Positions 10,707-22,800 of a DNA stretch of 64,000 nucleotides are shown in pieces. Location of the stretch: contig NC_087390.1 in NCBI RefSeq assembly GCF_963675165.1, forward strand, positions 1,135,501 through 1,199,500, given 5' to 3'. Position numbers and translations under genes: made by a program. Every line of letters begins with the position of its first letter. Within the stretch, counting starts at the first letter, position 1. Origin of the DNA: Halichondria panicea. Lineage: Eukaryota; Porifera; Demospongiae; Suberitida; Halichondriidae. Below the pieces are notes generated by a model. It did not search any database and was not told where the DNA came from. It was given only the letters and a program-made list of their open reading frames with translations.

Positions 10707-13700
10707 TTAAATAAATAAACTTGCCTCGTCGGTAGACGACATCTCATGAATCTCATAGACCACCGCAAACTTTATTCTACTCCTAACATGAACATAGTCG
10801 ATGCATTTTATAGCACTTCCTCTTGCACTTAATGGAATATGTAATTCTTCAATTGTTTCATTGAGTTTTAGACCCTCGATAATCGGAGACCAGTCGGGAT
10901 TAGTTTTAGAGTTAGGGTTAGGGATATCCACCATCAGGTGGAGAAAACGAAGAGCCTTATTTTCTTCCAACATATCACCAACAGCTTTGATATCTTCTGA
11001 AGTGTAGAGTTCCAAGCTTTCTTCTGTAAGTTTAAACTCCAATATCAAAGTTGTGAGACTTGAATTCTTACTCAATGCTTTTGCGATAGGTAGTAAGAAA
11101 CGTTGGTCTGGTTTCACACACATAGTTGGCAAATGCAGATACTCAAGATTCTCATTATTCTCAAGTACATTGCAAATAGCTACAATTGTATCGTTGTTGG
11201 CTATCACTGGACTATGAAAATTAATTCTAATCACAAACTTCTTAAGCGTCGGCCTGCATACTGTCTCCATTATTTGTTCTAGCTTCGGATCACTTAATCT
11301 ATTAAGCACCTCAAGATCTATTTCCTCTAGAGAAGTGTTTTGCTGCAGCTTGGTACAGAAGTGATCGATAATTTCATTTGATGTGAAGCCCACTTTTATT
11401 TTACAAGATAATTCTCTAACTGAAGAATTTTCTTTGAGTGCAGTGAAAATACTATCAAGATTTTGCAGTGTTAAATCTTGTCCACTTGCAGCAATTGGAT
11501 CTGGTGATATAAAATCAATAGTTAGCTTTTCCAGCAAAGGACACTTTGAGAGGGAATGACAGACTAAGCGTTTTATTATAAAAGTGGGTAGTCGACTATA
11601 ACCAGTGAATAGTGCAAAATATTTCAAAAAGTCAGCAAAATGATCGGTAAATTTATTTGCCTGTTCGATAAAATCACCTGTGCATATTGGACCAAAATTC
11701 GAAGGGAATAATTGACAACGCTTTAGTTCTTTGAACCTTTTTATGTTCAATCCAAATAGTAGGTATTGTTCTGATTCTTCATCATGTCTATCATCAACGC
11801 TTATGGCTATCCTAACTTCCATATATTCCAAAGAGGTATAGAATAACGGAATTGTTTCATTCATAATGATAGGCATGTTCGAGTCATCAATATGACAATG
11901 TAATATCTTCAGAGTTATAAAATAGTTAATTACTTTTAATGAATTCAGCGAATTGGATGAGGGTATATTCTCTATATTATGTTGAATGTTTAATTGTGAA
12001 ATTAGGAATTGTGAAAATCTGCTTGCCATCGGATTGCAGCCAGCATTATATACACGTAGCACTCCTTGTTTTGCATCTGGAACATAGTTGAATAATTTGT
12101 ACAAACTATCAGGGAATGGGTGTTTACCCCACAGTATATCTAAGAATTTGATTTGTGAAGAGCATTTGTCTCTCTTGAGTCCAGCCATAAAATGAAGATG
12201 ATTTTGATCTTCCATTAATTTTTTGTTGGCGAACCTGACCTTTATTTCTAGCATGAATTTTCCTACTGCTATGCAATAGCCTAGAGCAAGGAAATACAAG
12301 GGATCCAAACCTGACTGTATTAGTTTCATAGGGAGTACAACATTCTCAAAAGAAGAAATTAGTTGTTTATTTTGAGTTTCATAAAGCCAGAGTATGTGTT
12401 CTCTATTGAGGTAAATCACCAACTCATTGTCTGATGATCTAACTCGTGGAGCAGGTAGAATACATTTTGTCCAGTCATCCGACAATTTTGTGAGACCAAC
12501 TAAAAATAAGATGATCATATTGTACTTTTCAGAATGTGTCTCAATGAACTGTAGCTGTTTCTGTTGGGGGTATGTTCTCCATATATGGAATGCAGCCAAG
12601 AACTCCTGCAGTGTTAGATGAAGGAAATTGTAAGATGGAGAACCGTTGCTTTTATTTGTAAATTTATGTAAAGGATGTACACTGTTCATGAATCCGAGTG
12701 TAGTGCTAGCATCAACAACATCTTCCTTGAAGAAAACCAATTGTTGTTTTTCTTTTGTTATTCCTTTGTACGCAATTCGGCAGAGTTTATCAAAATGTAC
12801 CTGAAGTGACGAAGGTAACTCACTCAGCTCACCACTCCAATCACTGTCTAAGTACACTGGATTTTCATGTAAATATCTTTCAATTAAAATTTGAGAGTAT
12901 GTGGTGTAAAGTTCGGTTGTTGTGTTAGGAAATATGCTATTGCTTTTTTTGTCATGGCAATCTTTGTCATGGCATTCTTGGTAAATTTCAACTACAATTC
13001 TGGCATAAAGAGGGTTATACATTGCACTAGATATTTGTGGATTAGAGTCAATGTATTCACGTAGTTCTGGTGGAGCTTTCCCATCTTTGATCATTAGATC
13101 AATATATTCTTGAATTTGTTTGGAAGAAAAACCTAAGATTTCAATGAACTGATCAACTCTTGAGCTACAAGTGACAGGTAGATCACATACAGCCCAGGGC
13201 CTAGTGGTAACAAGCACGGTACTAGCTGGCAGAAGACGTCCAGTTATTAGCTTCATAAACATGGACTTTTTTTCTCTAAGGGATGGTGGCAACTCATCCA
13301 GGCCTTCCAAAATGAAAAGAATACCGCGCCCATGATGATTTTGTATAGTAGTAGTAGCAACAATACTTGTGGAAGCATCAGTATTTTCACATTGAAATAG
13401 ATCAACTAATTCTACAGCTTCCTGAACATTCTTATCTCGAAGTCGGAGCAATATAACGAGGGAGTAATCTCTCCAAAAATCACCATTAGCCCATCGTCTG
13501 CACAGTTCCCATGACAAAGTCGTCTTACCTCCTCCAGGGGCCCCTTTAATGACAACTAGTTTCGAGAATTTGCCCTCTACTTTGGAAGCTAACTGGTCCA
13601 TTGTGATTCTCTCTCTAGGAAATCTATTCACTGGCAGCTCGCCCTGAACAATTTTTGACCAGGACTCTTCGATATCTTTTCTGGATAAATGTTTACTTAC

Positions 13701-13858
13701 ATCCACACATTCTAGGTTAACAAAGTGTTTAATGCACTGGAGAGGATATTTGTCGTCAGCAGGGAGAGATCTTGTATCGTAAATACTAGTTAAGTATGAT
13801 CGATAAATTCCTATTGCTTCATCTTGTTGGATGGTGGAATGATTATCGGATTTGGGTT
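10707..13858 (-). CDS. NLR-A1: large NACHT-LRR exon
   Basis: This is one exon of about 1,050 codons. Its acceptor TTATTATAG at 13859 leaves phase 1, as in the other two NACHT exons. Near the N-terminus are Walker A (KGAPGGGKTTLSWELC) and Walker B (ILFILEGLDELP), then the helical region NPLYARIVVE, the winged-helix/HD2 signature FLHLTLQEFLAAFHIW, and about 450 residues of LRR-like repeats (patterns such as LEYLHLP and SLTTLILEF). The family is STAND-class NLRs: cytosolic innate sensors that oligomerise when ATP binds. The only upstream exons with matching phase are those of NLR-A2 (DEATH and linkers at 19.7-21.8 kb), so it may be an alternative 3' exon of that gene, skipping the truncated NACHT exon between them. 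The 3' end is either the stop at 10707 or a GC donor (GACGAG-GCAAGT) at 10725. Confidence 0.8.
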
Positions 13859-14044
13859 CTATAATAAAAAAGATCATCATGAAACAATTAAAATACAAGA
13901 ATCTCAAATAATTGCCCCTCAAAACCTGTGCCAGAGCCATGCACGTACTGCTTTATCCCCAAATAAAATTATAACAAGAGAATAAACGTAAATTATGCTC
14001 ATTGTGGTCAAACATCAAAGGATTGTACTACTGAAATATATAGG

Positions 14045-14593
14045 TGTAACTATTACAATGAAAGCACCGCGGGTGCTGATGCCTCGGTGGAGGTGCCAAA
14101 GCTACATAACATAAAGCTACTAATAGCTTAATTTATATACACACATGATAAACATTTTTGCATTAACTGATTTCGTTGCATGCAAAGGCAGAACCACATG
14201 CACAGCGAAACTCAAAGAGCGGGTAATGATCGATCATGATTATTATTAAAAACGATCGATGCCAAAATCCATGTCTATAGTACATGTAAGTGAATGGCTG
14301 CATCATCAGTAGAGCCTTGCAGCTCTCTTCGATATCACTCTTGCAGCTACCGTGCAGAGCTAACTACTAAGTAGAGTATAGCAACACTCCATGGACAAGT
14401 TAATCTACGCACTCTTCTAAAAGGCCATTCCAAGTAAGCAAAACTAGGCATAACTCGAGGAACGAATGCAAATCCCCGAATTAAAATCCAAGAAAACATG
14501 ACTAGAAGCCTATAGAAACTCTTACTTGCACTTCATTGATCCTTGAGCAGCTGTAGCAGTCTACACAGACACAGACACACAGACAGACAGACA

Positions 14594-14626
<33 letters not shown>

Positions 14627-16650
14627 CCGTATACCTCGCTTGCGGGTCATTCCATATCAATTCAACGAAATTTAAAACGTGACGTCTTCAGAATTCCACG
14701 AAACTTGGTACATGTGTGAGGAATGGTATGGTAACATATCAGAACAAATTTTGGGTTTGTAAACAATATGGCTTCTGAGATTGAGTTAATTAAAAAATGC
14801 AGAAATTCTCCACTTTTAGAAACTGGCTGCTGTTAGTTAAACTGTAACTTTCTAACCATTAACATTCAAGACTAAGAATGTATATCATCTTGTTGCCTAA
14901 GAAATTCCGCATCATTTGGTATGTTGTACGGCTTCACTTAATACATTTTAGGTATTGCATCTAATTAGTATCCTTCGAACTCTGATTTCTCAAAAAACGC
15001 TGTTTTTTTCCTGTACTTTTTTAAGTATCATGTTCCTTATACCATTCTCTTGAAGTGTGACAAGTTTGATTCTGGGATTCCAATGGGATCATGAGATATG
15101 TTGTGGGATGTAGTGTGATTTGGGCAATATTTGTGGTTTCAGAGAATAAACAGTCCTTCTTTGTTGTGTAATGTACCTAAAATATGTGTGCTAACTTTCC
15201 TGAACTTATGTTATCACAAGGAAGAATTCGAACTTTCGGCCGAGTGACATTTTCAGCCGAGGAACTGTAAAACGACTGATAGCTAAAACAAGTTTACAGC
15301 GACCATACGAGCAGCAAAATAATACTGACACCACGCCAGCTATTTGATTGAGCGGCGACAAGCATATCAGCCATTTGAGTACTGCACTACAGAGGACTAT
15401 GAGAGAGAGCAGCATCATCTTGAACAATAATTTCTTGTTTTCTCAAACGATTCCAGATACATGCAAACTACACACATTATAAATTATTTGAACCATCTCT
15501 AGCTACTGATACAGTATAGTACTGCAGTCAGAAGATGGACACTGAGTAATTTCAGTAGAAACTGAAATGCCACCAGAGAATATTTCGTGATTGGTTTGCA
15601 CAAAAAAATGGGTGGTTAGCTAGGGTGTTTTCCAAGTAAACCACACAACTCACTAGTGTGTGTACAATTTCTTTACCCTCACGGGCCATAATGCAGCTTA
15701 TTCAAGTATCCCAGCCTCAGAAATAGATAATTTTATACGTTGCCTACATGATTTTATTTTTTTAAACAATTGATCATCAAATCAGAACAGGTCGAATTTA
15801 TCCAAAAAGGAGATTAAAGCTGCATCTGAAATACTGACCAAACATTTGGGCTAGGCTTGTTAATGTTTTTAAATGTTAATGCTAATGTTTTATACTGCTC
15901 AACTTTTATGAAATCACCATTGCTACAACTAAAACGTACAATTGTTAGCTTGAACGTAGGTAATGTCGTTCATCAACTTAAAACCTACGATATATTGCTA
16001 ATTGCAATATTGCCACAACAAAGGGCCTCACACACAGCTTACTTACTAAGGAAAAGTGCACAGTAACAATTGGGAATGCAGAAAGGCTTTGCAAAATTTT
16101 TTTAAGGACTGTTTATTCTCTAAAACCACAAATATTGCCCAAATCACACTACATATCTCATGATCCCATTGGAATCCCAGAATCAAACTTGTCACACTTC
16201 AAGAGAATTGTATAAGGAACATGATACTCAAAAAAGTACAGGAAAAAAACAGCGTTTTTTGAGAAGCCGGACTTCAAAGAACACTAATTAGATGGAATAC
16301 CCAAACTTTATCGAGTGAAGCCATACAACATGCCAAATGATGCGGAATTTCTTAGGCAACAAGATGATATACATTCTTAGTCTTGAATGTTAATGGTTAG
16401 AAAGTTACAGTTTAACTAACAGCAGCCAGTTTCTAAAAGTGGGGAAATTCTGCATTTTTTAATTAACTTAATCTCAGAAGCCATATTGTTTACAAACCCA
16501 ACATTTTTTCTGAGATGTTATCATACCATTCCTCACACATGTACCAAGTTTCGTGCAATTCTGAAGACGTCACGTTTTAAATTTCGTTGAATTGATATGG
16601 AATGACCCTTGCGCATGTGCACTGAGGCATAAATACCTGCATGCAGTACA
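14045..16650 (+). repeat. Dispersed repeat R1, copy b, split by a fold-back transposon
   Basis: The left part (about 14057-14644) begins ATGAAAGCACC-GCG-GGTGCTG then ATGCCTCGGTGG, and carries the AGAGCCTTGCAGCTC and CA-tract landmarks of copies a and c. The right part (from 16608) resumes CTTGCGCATGTGCACTGAGGCATAA. The break coincides exactly with the 1,963-bp inverted-repeat element. Confidence 0.75.
14645..16607. mobile_element. Fold-back DNA transposon, about 500-bp terminal inverted repeats
   Basis: The element starts GGTCATTCCATATCAATTCA and ends with its reverse complement. The arms match for roughly 500 bp (about 14645-15155 against 16100-16607). It is flanked by a 6-bp direct repeat CTTGCG (14639-14644 and 16608-16613), which occurs once in uninterrupted R1 copies, so the boundaries are firm. 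The centre has only short ORFs (about 70 residues, none recognised). It is a non-autonomous fold-back element; the superfamily is not determined. Confidence 0.88.
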
Positions 16651-16864
16651 TGTTTGCGTGCATGGGTGATATAGATGTAACCCAGAATATGATATTCCGA
16701 TGCAACCTAAAGCACCACCCTATTGCTTTTATAAGTGCATTGAATCCCAATGCAGTCAGGTAGAATCCTGCAATCTGATTGGTCCATATAAGGTAATGAT
16801 CCTTGAAACTATTACACAATCTAAGTTATTACGTCATGCCCTCGGGCTCGAGTTGTATTAGTAG

Positions 16865-19800
16865 CTATATAATATACGCGAAACTAATTAATAATACAGT
16901 GGAACCTTCAACAAGGCATTGGCCCTCAAAACTAAGGATTATCTTTCCATAGTTGAATAATTTGTACAAACTATCAGGGAATGGGTGTTTACCCCACAGT
17001 ATATCTAAGAATTTGATTTGTGAAGAGCATTTGTCTCTCTTGAGTCCAGCCATAAAATGAAGATGATTTTGATCTTCCATTTTGTTGGCGAACCTGACCT
17101 TTATTTCTAGCATGAATTTTCCTACTGCTATGCAATAGCCTAGAGCAAAGAAATACAAGGGATCCGGTTGTGACTGAATTAGTTTGATAGGGAGTACAAC
17201 ATTATCGAAAGAGGAAATTAGTTGTTTATTTTGAGTTTCATAAAGCCAGAGTATGTGTTCTCTATTGAGGTAAATCACCAACTCATTGTCTGATGATCTA
17301 ACTCGTGGAGCAGGTAGAATACATTTTGTCCAGTCATCCGACAATTTTGTGAGACAAAAGACTATATAAATAGGAAATATGCTTTTGCTTTTTTTGTCAA
17401 CTTCAGGTTCGGTTGTTGTGCGGATTGTGCAGCTATTGCTATTCTCATGATTTTCTCTGTACACTTCGACTACAATTCTGGCATGAAGAGGGTTATACAT
17501 TGCACTAGAGATACGTGGATTAGAGTCAATATATTTACGTAGTTCTGGTGGAGCCCCATCTTTGATCATTAGATCAATGTACTCTTGAATTTGTTTGGAA
17601 GAAAAACCTAAGATTTCAATGAACTGATCAAGTCTTGAGCTACAAGTAACAGGTAGATTACATACAGCCCAGGGCCTAGTGGTAACAAGCACGGTACTAG
17701 CTGGCAGAAGACATCCGGTTATTAGCTTCATAAATATGGAGTATTTTTGTCTAAGGGATGGTGGCAATTCATCCAGGCCTTCCAAAATGAAAAGAACGTC
17801 CTGCCCTTGATTCTTTCGGATAATAGTATGAACACTTTTAGAAACATCAGTATCTCCACATTGAAATAGATCAACTAATTCTACAGCTTCGTGAACATTC
17901 TCATCTCGAAGTCGGAGCAATACAACGAGGGAGTAATCTGTCCAGCCTTCACCATTAGCCCATCGTCTGCACAGTTCCCATGACAAAGTCGTCTTACCTC
18001 CTCCAGGGGCCCCCTTAATGACAACTAGTTTAGAGAATTTGCCATTTACTTTGGAAGCTATCTGGTCCATTGTGATTCTCTCTCTAGGAAATTTATACAG
18101 TTCGCCTTTAACTATTTTTGACCAGGAATCTTTGATTTCCTTTCTCGATAAATGTTTACTTACATCCGCACATTCTAGGTTAACAAAGTGTTTAACACAC
18201 TGGAGAGGATATTTGTCATCAGCAGGGAGGGATCTTGTATCGTAAATACTAGTTAAGTATGATCGATAAATTCCTATTGCTTCATCTGGTTGGATGGTGG
18301 AACGATCAGATTTGGATTCTAAGAATAATCATGAAGCGAAGGTAATAATACAGTGGAATCTTCAATAATGGGCCCTCCAAACTAGAGAAAAACATTACGC
18401 CTCTAAATAAACGACTACCGTATGGCGAGAAATTTTTGTGGGGTGCAACATTTTGTGTTTTTCGAGGGCAGACCAGTTGATGCGAATATTAAAACTTCCC
18501 ATCACACACCGGTCAGAGGAGGTATGACACGCGTGCCTTGATTTAGCAATTATAGCCTCTACAATAACGTTGAGTATGGGCGGATAATCGAGGCATAATT
18601 TAATTGCTAAATCCTGACACGCGTGTTTTACTTTAATTCTCTGCACACCGGTATTTCACATGTAAAGCTATTGGTGGGTGTGGTTTCCTGGCATTAAAAC
18701 GCAAATATTAAAACCCACGAAATTTTTTGCTGAGGGCTCTCTCTCACCTGCGAAAATTTCCCACCGTACGGTATGCTTCTATCCCTTTACATTATAGTTA
18801 TAATTACAGTTATAGTACATAGGCATGAGGTATCTATGTGTTATAGTGTCCCAAATCCCGAGGGATGAGGGACACTATATTCATAGATACCGAATGCAAA
18901 TACCCACTTTTCATTGGCTATATATATGTACTAGCCCTGCCTCAGGCAAAAAGTGTATCTATAAAAGCAGCAAGCCTTATAGCAACAGCTTCATATTTAA
19001 AAATGTCCTGTTCTGACAGGGGGATTTCTGCTTCTCAGCTAAAAAACCTTCGCATTGGTCCTGAATTGCCCTGCTTCAACATTGGAATGGACAAGCTAAT
19101 GGATTAACTATAGCTCCACCTTCTGCAGGAAGCGTTCTGCAACAAACGAGTCAAGCCTCCTTTTTTCTGTGCACTCGAGCCCCACCCCCAGCCCAAACTT
19201 CTCAGTTCTGTATACGGCTAGCTAGCAAGGAACAGCTTGCTACACTATTGTTCCCAAAAAGACACAAGAGTCTACTAAATGGGCAGTAAACAATTTTAAA
19301 ACATGGCTGCATGCAGGATTAGAAACAGAAGTCAGGAGGATCACAAATGCCTATAGAAGACCTGCTGCTTGTGACAATGGACCCAGAACAGTTAAATCAT
19401 TGGCTTTCAGTGTTCCTCGTAGAGACAAGGCTATACCATCAACCCAGCAAGCGCTATAGAAACTGAACAGCCACAGCTAATTATCATGGCTAGAGCTTCA
19501 TTTATCATTTCTAACATTAAAAAATTATACTTGTACTTTATACCCTCAAGTTTAATTCCCTGGGAAACTATGAAATTACGGCTCATAATTCCCTACTAAA
19601 CACACACAAGTGCATGGGATTAAAATGCACAGCAATCTTTCAAAGATGTGTCTTTTACTCTATCACCATCCACACTAACTAAACTGATTCTACTCACCGG
19701 TTGGTCCAGGAGTCGTTGTGGACAATTTCTGCCTCTTAGATGGCCCTGGTGAAGTATCCTCAACTGAAAGTAAGTAATTGGATGCTATAGAATTGTGTAT

Positions 19801-22800
19801 TTAAGTACAAGTTACGTTTCTGACCAGGATTAATAGACTATAATGTCTATCCATAGAATGCGTATAGTGGGAAATACAATACCTTGCACTGTGCTTTCTT
19901 CCCAAAAGCATTTCAAACTCTTCATATTAATAATTATTTCAGAGACATGTGTTTAAGTATTGTGATCTGCTACTGACGTAGCCAAATTTAATTGAGCGTG
20001 GGCAAGAGTAAACCGCAATATCTGTCCTCCAACACACTGTGACACAGTACTTGGAGCGTTTAGGAACTAGAGGCAAAGAGTGTGTGAAGCTACAGAACAG
20101 TATGTAGAAGTTAGCTCTACAAGATGAAGTATGAAAGGCTAGAGTACTACTGTATCTGATAATAGCCCTCGTCAAAAGGACCTGGTCAAAGAAGGAACCT
20201 ATCCCAGATCCTGGACAACTCACAGCAATACTTCTGACATGCCAAAATTGAAAAACCCTACAGATCCCTTCATGTCATCAGAAGGAATGTTTTAGTCCAA
20301 GTCATAATAAAGAAGAAGAAGCTATATAGATCTATATATAGATTGCCCTGGAAAAATCACACTATCCAACTAGAAGGGCAAGGGCAACCAATTTTATCCT
20401 AGGATAATTACAGTAGAACTACAGCAGAACATTCAACTACAGACTACAAGACTCGCCTTATCAAACTCAATGTGCTCCCACTCTCAAGACCTCACGTTCG
20501 ACCAAGTCGAGTGTCTCAAATTACAGCAGACAATGTAGACCTGAGTGCTTATCTGCAGGTATTATTTCCGTATCCACTATAGAGCTGGTTCTACTGCCAG
20601 AAAGTTTCCAAAAGGAGCAAAACCTCTAAAACTACTACAATAGGATTGCACGACTATGGAATTGACTGGACCCTATCGATCTAACATCAATACAATCTAT
20701 TACATGTATTGAACTAAGGGAAAATTCGACATTGGTGCTCGTGCCCCTGTGAAAACTGTCTCATGCACACAAATTAGTATGGTTTAATCTCACTCTGTCA
20801 GTATACTAATGAGATCACAACCTTGCAACATTGTCATGTCATTCTCAAATACTAGCTCAATAATAATACTCAAGCCTCAATTTGAGGCTTGAGGATAGGC
20901 TCAAAGATAGACCTTTAGTCTCAAGCTTCACTATGCTAGGTATTAAAGCCATCGTCTATGATAATATCTCCAGACTTGCATATAAAGTACATTAAGTCTG
21001 CAATGTGTAGGCATCCTGTGGCTTTGTTGCCTGTCAGGTTCCGCCCATCTACTGAAAGCCCACGCTCATTTTCACTGTGCCACCACTGTGCCACCGTCAC
21101 GCAACTTAGCGAGGCAGGCTCTCCTTTTTCTTGGACGGTTTGTTCTTTCTTTCTTTGTTCCTCCAATTCTTACCGTATTTTATCTTATTGACCGTGTGAC
21201 AAAAAACAGAAAAAGGAGCTAGAGGCTGCGAAGGAGGCTAATGTGTTTACTCTATCACCACCCACACAAACATTAAAGTGATTCACTCACTGGTTGGTTC
21301 GGGAGTCGTTGTGCATAATGTTGGCCTCACAGATGACCCAGGTGAAGTATCGTCAACTGAAAGTCAGTAATTGGTCGTTATACAATTGATTGAAGCAAAA
21401 TTAAACATTCCATCTAAGTTACATTCTAGTTATCCATTCACTATAGTTAAGTACCGTTGACTACTCATGCATAGAAATGCTTCTATGTGGTCAAGGTTAG
21501 CCTCATGACTATTCATACCTGTACATGCCTCCTCTATAGCCTCAGCGACATCATTCCGATCAACTGTTGGTGCACTGAGACTTTGACATATTTCAAAATA
21601 GGTGAGAGGGCCAGTCTTCAAGCGAGCAACTATCATTTCACGTAGACAGTCCTTGTTCCTGTGATAGTCATCCTTTATATCATCGAGGGTGCCATGACCT
21701 AATCCCAGAGCGAGTCCCAGATTAAACCAATTTCCAGCAGCTTCTATCAGTTTTTCATAAACAGAATTCAAATCACTGAGCATCAGAATTGAACCTATAT
21801 GCCAGTAAATGGTAAATTCTGTTAATCAATGGTATGTAGACTACATCCATGGCATCCATGTATACACCATAAAACAGCTGACAGCAATAAGTGTTATATA
21901 TACATACACAAGGAGACACCTACTTACCAAGCGTTGGTCCAGGGTTTGCTTCAACATCTCCTGACTGTAACAGTAAGCGGAATATCAGTAACAGTATACA
22001 CAGACTGAGAGTGGGGGGCAACATCAGTCCATTAGTGCTCTGAACTCTCACTTGGAACTTGGTCGGTTTCTCTTGAGTATCAAAAACTAGAAACCAAAAA
22101 GTAAAAAAGTAAGAGTGTTGTGGCAGCTAGCATTTGATTATACCTAATGTAGTGCAATACTGAATGTTCCATTGTTTCCGAGGGTTCCATCTCACCAAGC
22201 AGGCAGTGATGAGTGAGTAGCAGGTGATAAGCACAGCTGACAGAATGAGAACGACCAGTGCACTCCCCCTCCATCCCAGCTCACAAGGAAACACTCCGGT
22301 CCAACTCAAGTCAACCACAGGGCAAGCAGGATGTGGGGGAGCTGTGTAGAGTTGCATAAATATATTCATGTGCTGTGACATCACAATTGTGGTCATGACT
22401 CCGTGAATACCAAGCATGCAATGCACTATTAAGGCCATGCAAAGTCAATTTGTAGTTTCTCAGGCCCTCGCGCTTTGGAAATTGACTGCTTTCCAAATAT
22501 ATCACGTGACCTCAAATTAGAGGCACTAAAAGAAAAGACAATGATAAATTTGTATGGTTTTGTGGTCATGAATATAATTATGACTAAAATTAATTATGCA
22601 CTTCCGCTTATTGAGGAAGTTAGTGATGTGTTTTCAATTAAATTCTATGAATATCATTATCATGCCTCAAATCCGCTTGCTATTTTAGGAATAATAGCCT
22701 GAGAAACTACAAATTGACTTTGCATGGCCTAAATGGCTGTTTAAAACTTATATTGTGGCCTATGCCCGGTAATAATATACTCTGTACCAAAGGTTATGAT

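Noticed and set aside
15206..16066. Short ORFs in the centre of the fold-back element considered as transposase
   Set aside because: Each is about 70 residues without catalytic pattern; too short for a transposase domain.
19939..20223. 94-residue Cys-rich minus-strand ORF
   Set aside because: Lies in an NLR-A2 intron next to LINE remains, lacks splice or homology support, and no paralog in block B.
22475..22702. 75-residue ORF inside the 297-bp MITE
   Set aside because: Confined to the element, unlike any transposase, probably chance in AT-rich DNA.
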